Shown: positions 11,497-22,289, counted from the first letter of the stretch. The stretch is 64,000 nucleotides of DNA from Eulemur rufifrons (GCF_041146395.1 NC_091000.1:12042501-12106500), one strand, 5' to 3'. The notes: generated by a model from the sequence alone, not told the origin. Numbers and translations are program-made.

Positions 11497-11830
11497 TGAA
11501 GATAATATAGTGCAGAAGAAAACATAAGCTTTGGAATCCATTATTCTTGAGATAGAATCTTGGCTCTGCCTCTTACTAAACATGTAACCTCTGAGGATTA
11601 GACCTCCTAACCTTCATCTGTAAAATAGGACTAATAGCTGCTTCAGTGAGCTATGATGGTTAAGTAAGGGGATACACTTAAAGTCTCCAGCACAGTACAA
11701 GTATACTGTAGTTTATATACTTATTTCCTCACAACCTTATGAGTAGCTCTTCTCGTTTGGCCTGTTTTTTCAGATGAAGAAACTGAAACACAAAGTAATT
11801 TGGTCAAAGCGTTCAAGTTCTTAAGTGTGT
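11497..11830 (+). repeat. Two adjacent MIR fragments, sense
   Basis: The first (about 11497-11715) has 'cttggctctgcctcttacta', 'catctgtaaaataggactaa' and 'cagcacagtacaagtat'. The second (about 11716-11830) has 'cagatgaagaaactgaaac' and 'atttggtcaaag'. These are consecutive MIR-family cores in the same orientation. Confidence 0.7.
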
Positions 11831-12214
11831 TGTATTGCTTCATCTTTCTCACCTCTTTATATGCTAACACTTCTGAAAATTACCCTCAGAGTATGATATT
11901 GTACCACTTGTATTGAGTGACCATAACATCTTTCTAAAGGCTCCTTGAAATGAGTCATTTAAGAAGCTCTTCTGTTGATTATTAATGCTTCTTCATGAAG
12001 CTTTCATTTAAATCATCCCATGTGGGTGCAGTTGAAGTTTGTTAAAAAAACAACACACCTGCCTAAAATATGTAATAAAGTTTAGTGAATAGGTTATCAA
12101 GATGTGACATACTGACTTTTTTAGATTAATAAGGTGAGACAGTGATGTCCTGAGACAAGATCTTTCCTGATGCTAAATCAGGATTTTTTTTAGTGGTAAA
12201 GTTAGAAAGTTGAT

Positions 12215-12502
12215 TTTGTTTTGGTTTTTTATAGAGACATGATCTCGCTCTGTTGCCCAGGCTGGAGTGCAATGCCATGATCGTAGCTCACTGTAACCTT
12301 GAACTCTGGGCTCAAGGGATCGTGCCACTTCAGCCTCCTGAGTAGCTAGGACTACAGGTGTGCACCACCACACCAGGCTAATTTTTTTATTTTTTGTAGA
12401 GATGGGGTCTTGCTATGTTGCCCAGGCTGTTCTCGAATGATCCTCCCGCCTCAGCCTCCCAAAGTGCTGGGATTACAGGTGTGAGCCACCAAGCCTGGCA
12501 AG
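12215..12502 (-). repeat. Alu (AluJ-like), antisense
   Basis: Reverse-complement Alu dimer: 'tcgctctgttgcccaggct', central T/A linker near 12382-12398, and ending 'gggattacaggtgtgagcc'. No lineage-type linker duplication is present, so this is an old copy. Confidence 0.92.
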
Positions 12503-12541
12503 GGAAAGTTGACTTTGAAGACTAGTGGTGTCGTAAGTTTT

Positions 12542-12920
12542 TTACATAAATTCTCGGAGCCTGCCATCGCTGCCATTGGCTAGGATAATTGTCATAGGAT
12601 ATATGTAATTCCAAGGCCTTTGATATGTCTTACCAAATGTATTATCAAAAGCCTGCTCCAGTTTGAAATGTGTATGAGAGGGCCATTGTTCACCTGCCAA
12701 GTGCAGCATTTCTTGGTACAGATTTTGTGCAGCTTTTCTTGGTACAGATTTCTCCTTGTTGAATAACAGCAGCGAGGAGGTAACCAAAGCAAGCAGCAAC
12801 TGGGAACCAGGGCAGTTCTACAGGTAGTGTGTTATTGTAGTTTAAGGGGAATTTGTAGCTTTGCTCTAAAAAATTGTGCTGAAGTCCTATATTGTCCCAC
12901 TTTCTATACGTTGGCAAGTC
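12542..12920 (-). other. Unidentified ORF relic (possible processed pseudogene)
   Basis: On the minus strand, two overlapping open frames (about 12917-12690 and 12799-12542) give protein-like sequence, for example 'LPVELPWFPVAACFGYLL' and 'AFDNTFGKTYQRPWNYIYP'. A 26-bp tandem duplication (12701-12752) lies between them and changes the frame. I do not recognise the protein. It could be a broken retrocopy or simply chance frames in unique DNA; no A-tail or flanking duplication was found. Confidence 0.25.
12701..12752. repeat. 26-bp tandem duplication
   Basis: Two adjacent 26-bp units (12701-12726 and 12727-12752), each starting 'gtgcagc' and containing 'ttcttggtacagattt', differ at two positions. 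Since 26 is not a multiple of three, the duplication shifts any reading frame crossing it. Confidence 0.85.
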
Positions 12921-13576
12921 CAGACATTGGTTACCGATTTCTGCATGGTTTTCAAATAGTTTCTGTGATTATGAGTAAAAGCAATTCTTTCACTTTCTAC
13001 CATTTGAACAAAAATAGATGAATGCGGGAGTTGTCAGGCCATTTATTTCCAGCTACTCCTCCCCAAGAAAAATATTGATTGTTCACATTTCCTTGACATT
13101 CCTGAACACAGCTGAGTTGCTATCCAGTTAGAACCATTTCTTTTCCCATTTCTTATTACCAGCTTTAATATCTCTCTACTTTTCTGTTTCCATCCTTTAA
13201 AGAAAGAAAGGTCATTATCTGAAAATGAATATTAATTTTTAAAGTTCTCTTTTTCTGTTTCTTTGGTATTTATCCAAACCAAGAAAAATAGTGTAGTTAG
13301 ACAAGGCCCCAAACTAAATTGTCTTTAACTTGAAAGATAAAAAAGAGAAAAGTATTAATTATACTAAGTGCAAAGGGTTGGATACAGGACATTCTTTGGT
13401 AAAAACTAGAGATGTTATATGCCAGTATTTAACAAGAAGCAATCAGAAATACTTCGTGATTTTGAAACTTCATTGAGTAGAATCAGAATCCTTGGAAGTC
13501 ATCAGGAAGCAACCAAACTAAATAACAAAAACAGTAAATACATCAAACTGTAAAACTACCATTATATTGAAGAGGG
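12921..13576. other. Intergenic DNA, nothing recognised
   Basis: AT-rich sequence without a recognisable gene or confident repeat. Confidence 0.4.
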
Positions 13577-13635
13577 ACTATATATATAAAATATATATAT
13601 TATGTATATATCATATATATATTATATATATATAA
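13577..13635. repeat. (TA)n-rich microsatellite
   Basis: Imperfect TA/ATT repeats directly abut the T-run that ends the PPCS retrocopy. The insertion probably targeted, or was followed by expansion of, this AT-rich site. Confidence 0.85.
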
Positions 13636-13667
13636 TTTTTTTTTTGTGGCAGCTTTTGGGCACACAC

Positions 13668-13673
13668 TTTATT
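13668..13673 (-). terminator. PPCS (retrocopy): Retrocopied polyadenylation signal AATAAA
   Basis: On the minus strand, AATAAA lies 22 bases before the A-tail, the spacing expected of a genuine mRNA 3' end. This supports a mature polyadenylated PPCS transcript as the template. Confidence 0.85.
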
Positions 13674-14129
13674 GTATTTGTTTATACATCCATTTCCCAA
13701 ACAAGACATGTTTATTCATTGTTTTAATCCTCATAGCTCAGCATAGGACCTGGCACATAGTAGGCACTCAACAAATATTTGATCTTCAAAGCATGACCAC
13801 TCATGCATCCATAATCCTCTTTTTGTAGTATGAAGAAGGCTCAAATTCAGGCCCCCACGTAGATTTTGAGGAATATATAATTCCCAATAAGCTCTTTTGT
13901 TAAAGGTGAGAAACAGCCCTAGTGTTCAATTTCAAAATCAAGATGACATTCAGGTGAGTGTGTCAGGTGGTTTGGTCATTAAAAGACAAAATACCAAACT
14001 ATATTTGCCTGCACATCACTTTTTCCCTTTCCTTCATTTTCTCTGTCCTTATGAAAGCAAAGGATTTATTATAGTTCTCACCATCTGTAAGAGCCCTGAA
14101 TAATATTTGACCCTATAAGGGCTTTTACT

Positions 14130-15065
14130 TCAGTTTTGTTCACATATAAAGGCTGTGTGTCGAGATTGAAGATTATCCACTATCTTCTCTTCTATCTCTA
14201 TGCCTTTTCCTACTTCTTCCTCTGATAGCAGTAACTTGGTTTCTGAGTCTTTGGTTACAATAACCACACAGGACTGTCGTGACTCAAGGATATTAGCCAC
14301 CACCACTTGATGTTGATAAATTTCCAAAGCGTTCCGAGCACGATTAATTACGATGAAGGGGTCAGTCTCCAACTTAAAGGAAATTATAAATGCTTTGGGA
14401 GCCCAATCTTTAACCAAAGGAGAAAGCATTTTTGGCACCATCTTCATTGTTATCTGCAGTAGGCCCCCAGATGACTGGATCTTGTGCTCAGGCATTTCAG
14501 AAACAGGAACATAGAAATCTGACACGGCCGCAGCCAGGTAAAACATCGCAGTAGAGCCTAGCGGATTGAGCGCCTGGGCCGCAGCGTGCAACAAATGCAA
14601 ATAGTCTGCCAAAGTGGTGAACTCTACCGCCATGAAGGTGCCGGCAGCCGCAGCCTCCTGGTAGCTCCGCAGAGCCGCAGTGAAGCCGGGGAGTGCATTC
14701 TCCTCGGCCTCAAGGCTCAGCCAGCCCGAATGGGCTGGGCCGGAAGGCCGCAGACCCGACAGCCAGGTCTGGGGTGGGAAGCGGTGGGCAAAGGGGAAAG
14801 AAGAGCGAGCGCGGTACAAGAACAGGACCCCATAGCCGGCGGCCAGGAAGGCCTCGGCCGAGGTTGCACCTCGCCGCCCGCTGCTGAAGTTGTCCAGAAA
14901 GCGCACTGGCCGCGCTTCCAGTGGGACCTTGGTGCCGCCTGACGTGACCACCACCACCCGCCGGCCCTGCGCGCCCAGCCTGGCGGCGAAGCGAGCCATG
15001 ACCTCAGCCCAGCGCGCGGCACCGGCAGGTGAGGGAAACTCGGCAACCATCTCCATTTCCGCCAT
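14130..15065 (-). CDS. PPCS (retrocopy): Intact PPCS-like ORF (phosphopantothenate-cysteine ligase), retrogene
   Basis: Uninterrupted 311-aa ORF, exactly the length of human PPCS. The parent enzyme joins cysteine to 4'-phosphopantothenate with ATP, the second step of coenzyme A synthesis, as a cytosolic dimer. Visible motifs: nucleotide-binding VTSGGTKVPLE (40-50), FLDNFSSGRRG (56-66) with R55 and N59, YLAAAVSDFYVP (176-187) with A179, A180 and D183, KIQSSGG, and SFKLETD. These residues match positions reported for the human active site. The ends differ slightly from what I recall of human PPCS (C-terminal 'FICEQN'). It lacks any CpG-island promoter of its own, so transcription is unproven. 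It may be a young pseudogene still open by chance, or a functional retrogene. Confidence 0.85.
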   Translation of the reverse strand: MAEMEMVAEFPSPAGAARWAEVMARFAARLGAQGRRVVVVTSGGTKVPLEARPVRFLDNFSSGRRGATSAEAFLAAGYGVLFLYRARSSFPFAHRFPPQTWLSGLRPSGPAHSGWLSLEAEENALPGFTAALRSYQEAAAAGTFMAVEFTTLADYLHLLHAAAQALNPLGSTAMFYLAAAVSDFYVPVSEMPEHKIQSSGGLLQITMKMVPKMLSPLVKDWAPKAFIISFKLETDPFIVINRARNALEIYQHQVVVANILESRQSCVVIVTKDSETKLLLSEEEVGKGIEIEEKIVDNLQSRHTAFICEQN

Positions 15066-15066
15066 C

Positions 15067-16334
15067 CTATAATGTATATAACTTGGAAAGGAATGTCAAA
15101 ACAAATATGCAAAAAGATGGATTAGAAAGATAAGAATCACCTATTGTTTTTCTTATAACATTTTCACTGTACCAGGGCTTGGACATTTTAAAATGATAAA
15201 ACCCAAATTCTGAATATGTGATCAGTGGTTTTCAAGCTTTATTTTAGCCATACTTCTTTAAAGACAAAGGAGGGCAGTGTGTATGTAAAGCAAATGAGAA
15301 CTACTTTGGTCAAGGAGAGTGGCCACAACCCACAACTGGATTTCTTCTACCTTCCATTCCCAATTTCTGAGGCATCTTTATGGACCTTAAGCAGAAGGGG
15401 ATTTAGCAACGATGAGGCCCAGTGTAAGTAGCCAGTTTCCTTCTGCACAAGATATTACAGTGGATGTGGGTAGATGCTGCTGGTTTACTACAAAATGGGA
15501 CTAATCTGTTTTTAAGTAATATGCCATATTAGAATTTGCAATTAGTGGATACTCGGGTCAAGCTTAATGGACTATTACATAAATTAACATTTAAATAACA
15601 CTAAAAATAGCTGCCTTTTATTTCTTTTTCTTATTGTGAAACACAGTTGCAAAAGTCCATACATATAAAATCCAGCAATTATTAATTGAATGCCCATAAA
15701 ACAATTACCTAGGTCATAAAATAAAACTATATCCATACTGCAGGGACTCATACCCAGTGTTCTTACAGCAGCCTAAACGATGGCATCGTTCTCATGTGGG
15801 GCACTGAGTGTGAATGCCAGTGAGACGTGCTGTCCTGTGATATTTATTTCCCATATTCCAGAAAATAGTAAGTGCAATCACACTTGGGGGAAAATTTGAG
15901 AAATTTTTTGCTTAACTGTTTTAATTAGGAAGTTTCTAAAAAGATTACAAACTGCTCAAATATCTGAAATAATCACTGGAAAACATTTTCTAGACATTTT
16001 ATTTGTAGAATTCAAAGCGACAAGTTACAGAGGCAATAATATAATCAATGATGTAATGAACCGTTGAGACATGATATTAATATATTTTATGAATCCTCTC
16101 TCATTACTATTTGCATATCATTAAATAATTTTCTATACTAGCTAAGGAAAAAATGATTCTCATGAAATAAAAACAGAGTCCCAGGGTTTCTAGTGTACTT
16201 TACCTGTGTGCACTGATTGTGGGTCATACACTCAATGAGGGAGTTTATCATACATGCTCAACAACTTGCAGTTTGGAAACCAATATGGAATAGAAATATG
16301 TGCGCCTTTCTGTCCGCCTTTCTCATTTCAAAAT
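15067..16334. other. Intergenic DNA, nothing recognised
   Basis: AT-rich sequence; no exon or confident repeat could be assigned by eye. Confidence 0.4.
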
Positions 16335-16652
16335 TTTATATATATATATATATATATATACTTGAGACAGTGTCTCACTCTGTCACCCAGACTAGAGTGC
16401 CGTGGCATCAGCCTAGCTCACAGCAACCTCAAACTCCCAGGCTTAAGCAATCCTCCTGCCTCATTCAGGCTTCGGAGTAGCTAGGAAGACAGGTGTGCAC
16501 CACCACACCCAGCTGATTTTTTCTATTTTTAGTAGAGATGAGGTCTCGCTCCTGCTGAGGCTGGTCTCGAACTCCTGACCTCAAGCAATCCTCCCGTGTT
16601 GGCCTCCCAGAGTGCTAGGATTATAGGCGTGAGCCACCACGCCCAGGCTCAA
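16335..16652 (-). repeat. Alu, antisense, with TA microsatellite in place of its tail
   Basis: Antisense Alu with strepsirrhine wording ('gtgccgtggcatcagcctagct') from about 16362 to 16652. Where an oligo-T would be expected there is a (TA)n tract (about 16337-16360), so the tail has mutated into a dinucleotide repeat. Flanks 'tcaaaatttt' and 'tcaaaatatt' look like a diverged target-site duplication. There is no linker duplication. Confidence 0.9.
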
Positions 16653-18117
16653 AATATTAAATGCAATTAAGAGAACCATAATACAGGTAAAATAAGAATA
16701 CTATTTTGAAAATACTTGTTCCTTTCCCCTGTAATTCACCTGCTCTCAGTCTTTCTGCCAGGATGGCTCTCAGAGAGAGGAAGAACAAAAGACGATGACT
16801 TAGGGAGAGCAAGGAAATAAAAACCCACCCATTCCAGCCCTGGTAAATTTTGAGGGGGAGAAAAGTAAAGAAGGATTTTGAGGAGGAGAAGATTAAAGAA
16901 GCAGGCATTTGTATCATGTGGGTCCTGACCTCTACTCTGTGGCATAAATATCACCTGTGTCAATATTGTGGCGGTGGGAGTAATGACAAATTTCATCCGA
17001 TGAGCCTGCTTCTTTTAACCCCTAACTATAATCAAAGAATGCATCATTCCTTAGGAGGGTCCAGGAGAGCAAAGCAAGGGAGAGCTTGAGTAAGAAATAC
17101 TGAAGGCCTCGGGACCTTAAATCCAGAGCCACCGAGCTGTACACACCAGGGGGAGCCATTCACATGCAACATAATGGACATCATTTAATACAAAGCTTTG
17201 TGCCCCTTGGAGTTGTAGAAGGCGGCCTTTTGTGGAATCCCTGAGATTGCTGCATAAGCAAACTTATTAGAAAAATCTTACTTTGAAAAACAGCTTGAAA
17301 CAAATAATATTAATGGTTCTATGAAGCATGGATAGCATGTAAATTCTAACAAACTGTTTTATTTATGCTCTGTCACGAATTACTTTGCCCAACACATTGT
17401 TATACAGGAGGAATTATTTCAAGGCAATAGCCTAAAATCAAGTCATTTGCGGTAAAGTAAGGCTGCTTGGGTTATGTTATAAATTTTTTTTTCCTATTCA
17501 CAAACCTCGAGGGAAATTCAGGAACTAGGCAGAGGAAGAATTATGTCAGCTCAGGCATGGAACATAACTGAGCGTCTGCTTTGTGTTCTCTCCCGCAGAC
17601 AGATAATGTCTCTTCATTTATCACATCAAGTTGGCTTCTGAACATCTGGTGTAAACACACCATCTCTTGCTCAGGTTCCTTGTCATCTTTTTTGTGTCCC
17701 ATTATTTTTCTTGGTTGTTACCTTTTGCTGGTGTGAGCTAACATAAATGAATAAAGATTTTAAGATTTGCATTTTCTGAAACCATGGAAGACAGTTATTT
17801 TAGAAACTATGGAAGATAATGCTACCCCATCAATTTTATTGCGATGTTGGTTCTGAGAGAATAGTGAAAGAATATTGCTCACCCTTTGATCTGTGCCAGG
17901 AGAAAGCAAGAGCAGGAAAGAAGGACACCTAGAAAATAACATAAAGTCAGCTCAAGTCTGTTCTCATTAAACAGACCTGTGAGTTTTTGCAAACTAAGGT
18001 GGTTGTTTTAGAATTTAAAATGCTAACCCTTCTTATTGTAAGGAAATATGTGCCACCAAAATATCACACCAAAGCTACAGAGTGTTGACCCACAGCAGGC
18101 AAACTCAAATAACATTC
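16653..18117. other. Intergenic DNA, nothing recognised
   Basis: Mixed-composition unique sequence. A weak 'acaccagggggagcc' near 17145 resembles part of a CTCF site but is poor. No exon was seen. Confidence 0.4.
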
Positions 18118-18645
18118 ACAGTGTATTGGCTCTGCATCGCTGTTCTGACAAATTACCACGTATTTGGTGACCTAAACAATACAAATCTGTAGGTCAGAAG
18201 TCCATTGTGGTCCCAGCGTGGCTCCAGCCAGCGTGCCGAGCTCTGTGTTCCTTTCTGGAGGTTCTAAGGGAGAATTTGGTTCCTCGCCGTCCCTGGCTCC
18301 TGGAGGCCACATGGCGTCCTCTTCCTCAATCTTCAAAGCCAGTGGCAGTGGGTGGAGTCCTCGCATCGCATCAGTCTGACCTCACTTCTGCTGTCATAGA
18401 TCTTTTTCTGACCCTGACTTCTCTGTTTCCCTCTTCTACTTTTTCTGCCTCCTTTCCCCACTCACAAGGACCTTTGCGATTACATTGGGTTCACCCAGAT
18501 AATCTTCCTATTTTAAGGCCACCCGATTAACAACTTCAATTCAATCATCTGCAAGCTTACTTTTCTTTTGCCACGTAATATGACATATTCACAGGTTCTT
18601 AGGACATAGACATCTTTGGGGGCCCATTATTCTGTCTACCAGATA
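18118..18645 (+). repeat. Old interspersed repeat (family uncertain)
   Basis: Contains phrases I know from a common mammalian repeat: 'ctgacaaattaccac', 'gtcagaagtcc', 'ttctggaggttctaaggga', 'cttcaaagccagtggcag', 'gcccattattctgtctacc'. The low-copy open frame of 107 residues here is explained by this. I cannot name the family with confidence. Confidence 0.5.
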
Positions 18646-18649
18646 GAGC

Positions 18650-18981
18650 TTTGTTGTTGTTGTTTTTTAAAATTTATATTTATTTATTTATTTGTATTTT
18701 GAGACAGAGTCTCACTCCGTTGCCCTGAGTAAAGTCCCATGACATCAGCCTAGCTCACAGCAACCTCCAATTCCTGGGCTCAAGCGATCCTCCTGCCTCA
18801 GCCTCCCGAGTAGCTGGGACTTCAGGCATGTGCCACCATGCCCGGCTCATTTTTCTATTTTTAGTAGAGACGGGGGTCTCATTCTTGCTCAGGCTGGTCT
18901 CGAACTCCTGAGCTCAAGCGATCCTCCTGCCTCGGCCTCCCAGAGTGCTAGGATTACAGGCGTGAGCCACTGCGCCTGGCC
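18650..18981 (-). repeat. Alu, antisense, with (TTG)n/(TTTA)n tail
   Basis: Antisense Alu (18700-18981) beginning 'gagacagagtctcactccgt' and ending 'gccactgcgcctggcc'. Its tail side is converted to (TTG)n then (TTTA)n simple repeats at 18650-18695. No linker duplication. Confidence 0.92.
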
Positions 18982-19054
18982 TTTGGGTGCTTATTTCAAA
19001 TTCACCCCAGGATCTAGTATTTGTGCCACCAAAAATAAGCACAGGTATCCTCTT

Positions 19055-19109
19055 TTTTTTTTTTTTTTGAGACAGAGTCTCGCTCTGTTGCCCAGGCTAG
19101 AGTGCCGTG
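19055..19109 (-). repeat. Very short 5'-truncated Alu with target-site duplication
   Basis: A T-run plus only about 41 bases of the Alu 3' end ('gagacagagtctcgctctgt' to 'gtgccgtg'). It is flanked by a perfect 12-bp direct repeat 'aggtatcctctt' at 19043-19054 and 19110-19121, so it is a complete insertion event and not a later deletion. Confidence 0.9.
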
Positions 19110-19276
19110 AGGTATCCTCTTAAATAGATAAATTTTATCCTTTATTTTTAATTTCAAAAATAATATTTTATGCATAGAAAGGCCTATAAAAGAGATCAAG
19201 AAACAACAATAATTTTGTAACTGCTGGGCTTGTATGTGGGTCTGATCATGTCACTCAAGAAGAAAATGCTTTTAAA

Positions 19277-19385
19277 GCTAGGTACGATGGTGCATGCTAA
19301 TAGTCCCAGCTACTTGGGAGGCTGAGGTGGGAGGATCATTTGAGCCCAGGAGTCCAGCCTAGGCAACACAGCAAGGTAGAAAGAA
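19277..19385 (+). repeat. Alu-monomer fragment, sense
   Basis: 'agtcccagctacttgggag' followed by 'gctgaggtgggaggatcatt' and 'agcccaggagtcca'; a single shortened Alu-like monomer ending in an A/G-rich stretch. Confidence 0.7.
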
Positions 19386-20043
19386 AATGTTTTTCAATGT
19401 CATATAAAATATAGAATTGTGCTTTACAATTGATTTTTAATTGTTCTGACTTATGGTTTTAATTGCTTTACTATTTGGTATTGTCAATCACAGTAGTTAA
19501 AATCAACTTACAACTTTAATTTAAATTCAATCTACTGAGACTGCCTTTAAAAAGTTAAATCCCAATTTTGGCTCAAGCCAGTTTTTTTTTTTTTTTTTTT
19601 TATCATGTTTGCCTTATGAGCTTTAAAAATTTATGAAAAGGAAAGAAAGATTAATCTCAAGAAAGGAAAGCTAAGTTTAACTATTTTTCTAAAAGAAAGT
19701 TTGGCTAAAAAGTCATTTTGAGTTTTAAACTGGGGGTGGGGGTTCACCTCTTGCACATACCCATACTACATACCAGGTACCATACTTCATTACCCTTTTA
19801 CATAGTAGCAATTTTTAATAAGGCTTTTTGGCCAACTTTGATAAGGTTTAAAACCATCAAATATGAAATTTAAAATAAGGAAAAACGCATCCCTTCTCTC
19901 TGTACTACTGATATTCTTTAATAGCCTTAGTATCCTTTGCGGGGAGGGGGAACTACACAGTCAGACGGAACCCAGGCTCCCCTCCCACAGCACTGCCAGG
20001 GAAGCTTCAGGCTCAGGTGTGGTGTCCAACACAGGGATCCTTT
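19386..20043. other. Intergenic DNA, nothing recognised
   Basis: AT-rich, with an 18-T run near 19580. No gene or named repeat was recognised. Confidence 0.4.
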
Positions 20044-20062
20044 AGCCACTAGGGGGCAGCGT
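20044..20062 (+). promoter_or_regulatory. Strong CTCF-like motif
   Basis: 'agccactagggggcagcg' matches the CTCF core CCASYAGRKGGC at every core position. It lies between CDKN2AIP and ING2 in non-repeat sequence. CTCF binding is inferred from the motif alone. Confidence 0.6.
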
Positions 20063-20579
20063 CAGGGCATTGATTTCGTAGGGAATAAACTTCAAAAAGA
20101 AGGAAAACGAAGAAAGCATCTTATTCAACAAATATGTATTGGGTATCTTATGCGACAAACACTTAAGGAATTTATATTTATTTACTGGAGGACGAAATGG
20201 TGGTAACTGGTATCAAAAGCAAAGTTGCCTACTTCCAATTTTGCCAGCAGTTTAGCTCCATAACATCTCTTCCAAACACCCATGTCGGCCTTTCAACAAG
20301 CATTGTATTATTCTCTTCTTTCTCCCTTTCAGTCCCTCTTCCTGCTATTAGACCCACTTTCGGAAGGATGATAGTTTAGGTGAGGCTCTTGGTCCTTTCC
20401 CAAGTAGAAGAAAAAAAAATTGTCACTATAGGTCACTCCTTTCTCAAAATTATAGACATCATGTCAGACTTTTCTCCTGCCCATGTTATTGCAGGAATTT
20501 CATTTTTCCTGGCCCCCCGGCCCTGCCCCCTGCTCTTGGCATGCAAAACCTAAATTATTTTTAATCTGGTCCTTTACAG

Positions 20580-20985
20580 AAAATGTTTGTTCACCCTTGA
20601 TCTAACCCATCATCCTCTCTTCCTTGCACAACTGGAAAGATTCCGGGCCATGCATGAGCCTGGCCTCTTTTCTCTCCCTCAAAGACATAAAGCCCTACCC
20701 TTCCTCAGGGCTTTTATTCTTGCTGCATCCTTTATCTGGAATGCCTTTAAAGGTTCCTTCTTATCCTTTAGATCTCATCTCAAATTCCACTATCTAGACT
20801 GAATATCCCCCAGCCCCAGTTACTTTCTGTCACAAAATCCCCCTCTTTATTTCCATCATAATTATCTCAATTGTTTGTCTTTTACTTAAGCATTGTCTGT
20901 TTCCTCCGCCAGAATGGAAGCTCCATGAGGCCAGGCACCTTGCTGTCTTTTTTCAACAGAATGTAATAGGTGCTCAATAATTTCT
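20580..20985 (+). repeat. L2 LINE 3' end, sense
   Basis: Recognisable L2 3' wording: 'ctttatctggaatgcc', 'gatctcatctcaaattcc', 'gaatggaagctccatgaggc' and 'gtaataggtgctcaata'. The following sequence switches to an L1 3' region. Confidence 0.75.
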
Positions 20986-21412
20986 TTTTATTGTGGTAAA
21001 ATATGCATAAATGAAAATTACCATTTCAAGTGTATAGTTCAGTGGCACTAAGAACATTCAGACTGTGGTGCAACCATCACCATCATACATCTCCAGAACC
21101 TCTTCATCTTCCCAAACTGAAACTCCGTACCCATTAAGCAATACTTCTCAGTTGCCTCCTTCCTCCAGCCCCTGGCAACCACCATTCTATACTCTGTCTC
21201 TATGAATTTGACTACTCTAAGTCCCTCATGTAAGTGGGATCATACAACATGTGTCCTTTTGTGACTGGCTTATTTCACTTAGCATAATATCTTCAAGGTT
21301 ATGATACCATGTGTCAGACTTTCCTTCCTTTTTAAGACTGAATAATATTCCTTTGTGTCTATATACCACCACATTTTGTTTATCTATTCATCTGATGGAC
21401 ACTGTAAGAATT
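20986..21412 (+). repeat. L1M-type 3' region, sense
   Basis: 'attgtggtaaaatatgcata', 'agtgtatagttcagtggca', 'gcaaccatcaccatcatac', 'gactggcttatttcactta' and 'ctgaataatattcc' are the classic wording of an old L1 3' region. It is slightly diverged and 5'-truncated. Confidence 0.8.
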
Positions 21413-21944
21413 TCTTAAAACTGAAAAAAAAATCTTATCAATAGTAAACATTCCCTGGGTCCTTTAAATGCCATTTGGTTTAATGGAGTTTTACAATTAC
21501 AATCAATGATCAGTTAGCATATGCTTAATTTTATATCCAAACTTCCTAGCAGCAAAACAAAGGGAGTAGTAATAAACACCAGGTAGTAATACATATTTTA
21601 TAATAAGAGAGCTATTACAAAGTATTCAGGGGGTCAGCTTCCCCCCCCCCCGCTTTTTTATTATGGAGGATGTCAAATATATATAAAAGTAGACAAAATA
21701 ATACATTGAACCTCCATATAATCATCGCCCAGCTTAACTACCAACTCATTGTGAAGTGCATCACATCGCATTGTCCGTAAGAATTTCAAATGTCTTCCTG
21801 AAAGATAAGTAAATGGTTTGAATTTCTTAACATTCTATTAGGAAGGCTTTTTTTAGCTGAATTTTTTTATGATGGTATCAGATACATTATCTGCAACTTT
21901 ATCATAGAATATGGTGGAAAGGATTTAATTCATAAAACAAATTT
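21413..21944. other. Mixed intergenic DNA with an L1-like scrap and a C-run
   Basis: A run of 12 Cs at about 21642-21653 is followed by 'ttattatggaggatgtcaaa', which resembles another old L1 3' fragment (about 21655-21790). The remainder is unassigned. Confidence 0.45.
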
Positions 21945-22289
21945 TATTTTATTTATTTATTTATTTATTTTTGAGACAGAGTCTCACTGTGTTGCCTGGG
22001 CTAGAGTGCCGTGGCATCAGCCTAGCTCACAGCAACCTCAGACTCCTGGGCTCAAGCGACTCTCCTGCCTCAGCCTCCTGAGTCGCTGGGACTACAGGCA
22101 TGTGCCACCATGCCCAGCTAATTTTTTCTATATATATTTTTAGTTGTCCAGTTAATTTCTTTCTATTTTTTTAGTAGAGATGGGGTCTCGCTCTTGCTCA
22201 GGCTGGTCTTGAACTCCTGACCTCGAGCGATCCTCCCACCTCGGCCTCCCAGAGTGCTAGGATTACAGGTGTGAGCCGCCGAGACTGGC
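21945..22289 (-). repeat. Alu with linker duplication, antisense
   Basis: Antisense Alu preceded by (TTTA)n. The linker region is duplicated: 'gctaattttttctatatata' is followed by 'ttagttgtcca' and a second 'gttaatttctttctattttt'. This longer linker is shared with four other copies in the window. Confidence 0.93.

Larger units (their letters stand above)
13636..15066 (-). mobile_element. PPCS (retrocopy): PPCS processed retrocopy (L1-mediated), whole insertion
   Basis: In minus orientation the segment runs from the PPCS start codon at its 5' end (15065) through the coding region and about 490 bases of 3'UTR to an AATAAA signal (13668-13673). A 10-base A-tail (T-run 13636-13645) follows 22 bases later. 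There are no introns, whereas the parent gene has introns. The sequence upstream of the start codon is AT-rich genomic DNA, so almost no 5'UTR was copied. Flanks 'tataatgtatataa' (right) and 'ttatatatatataa' (left) may be target-site duplications but lie in TA-rich sequence. These are the hallmarks of LINE-mediated retroposition. Confidence 0.93.

Noticed and set aside
17140..17160. Possible second CTCF site 'acaccagggggagcc'
   Set aside because: Lacks the preferred flanking bases and the GGCG/GGCA end of the core; too weak to call.
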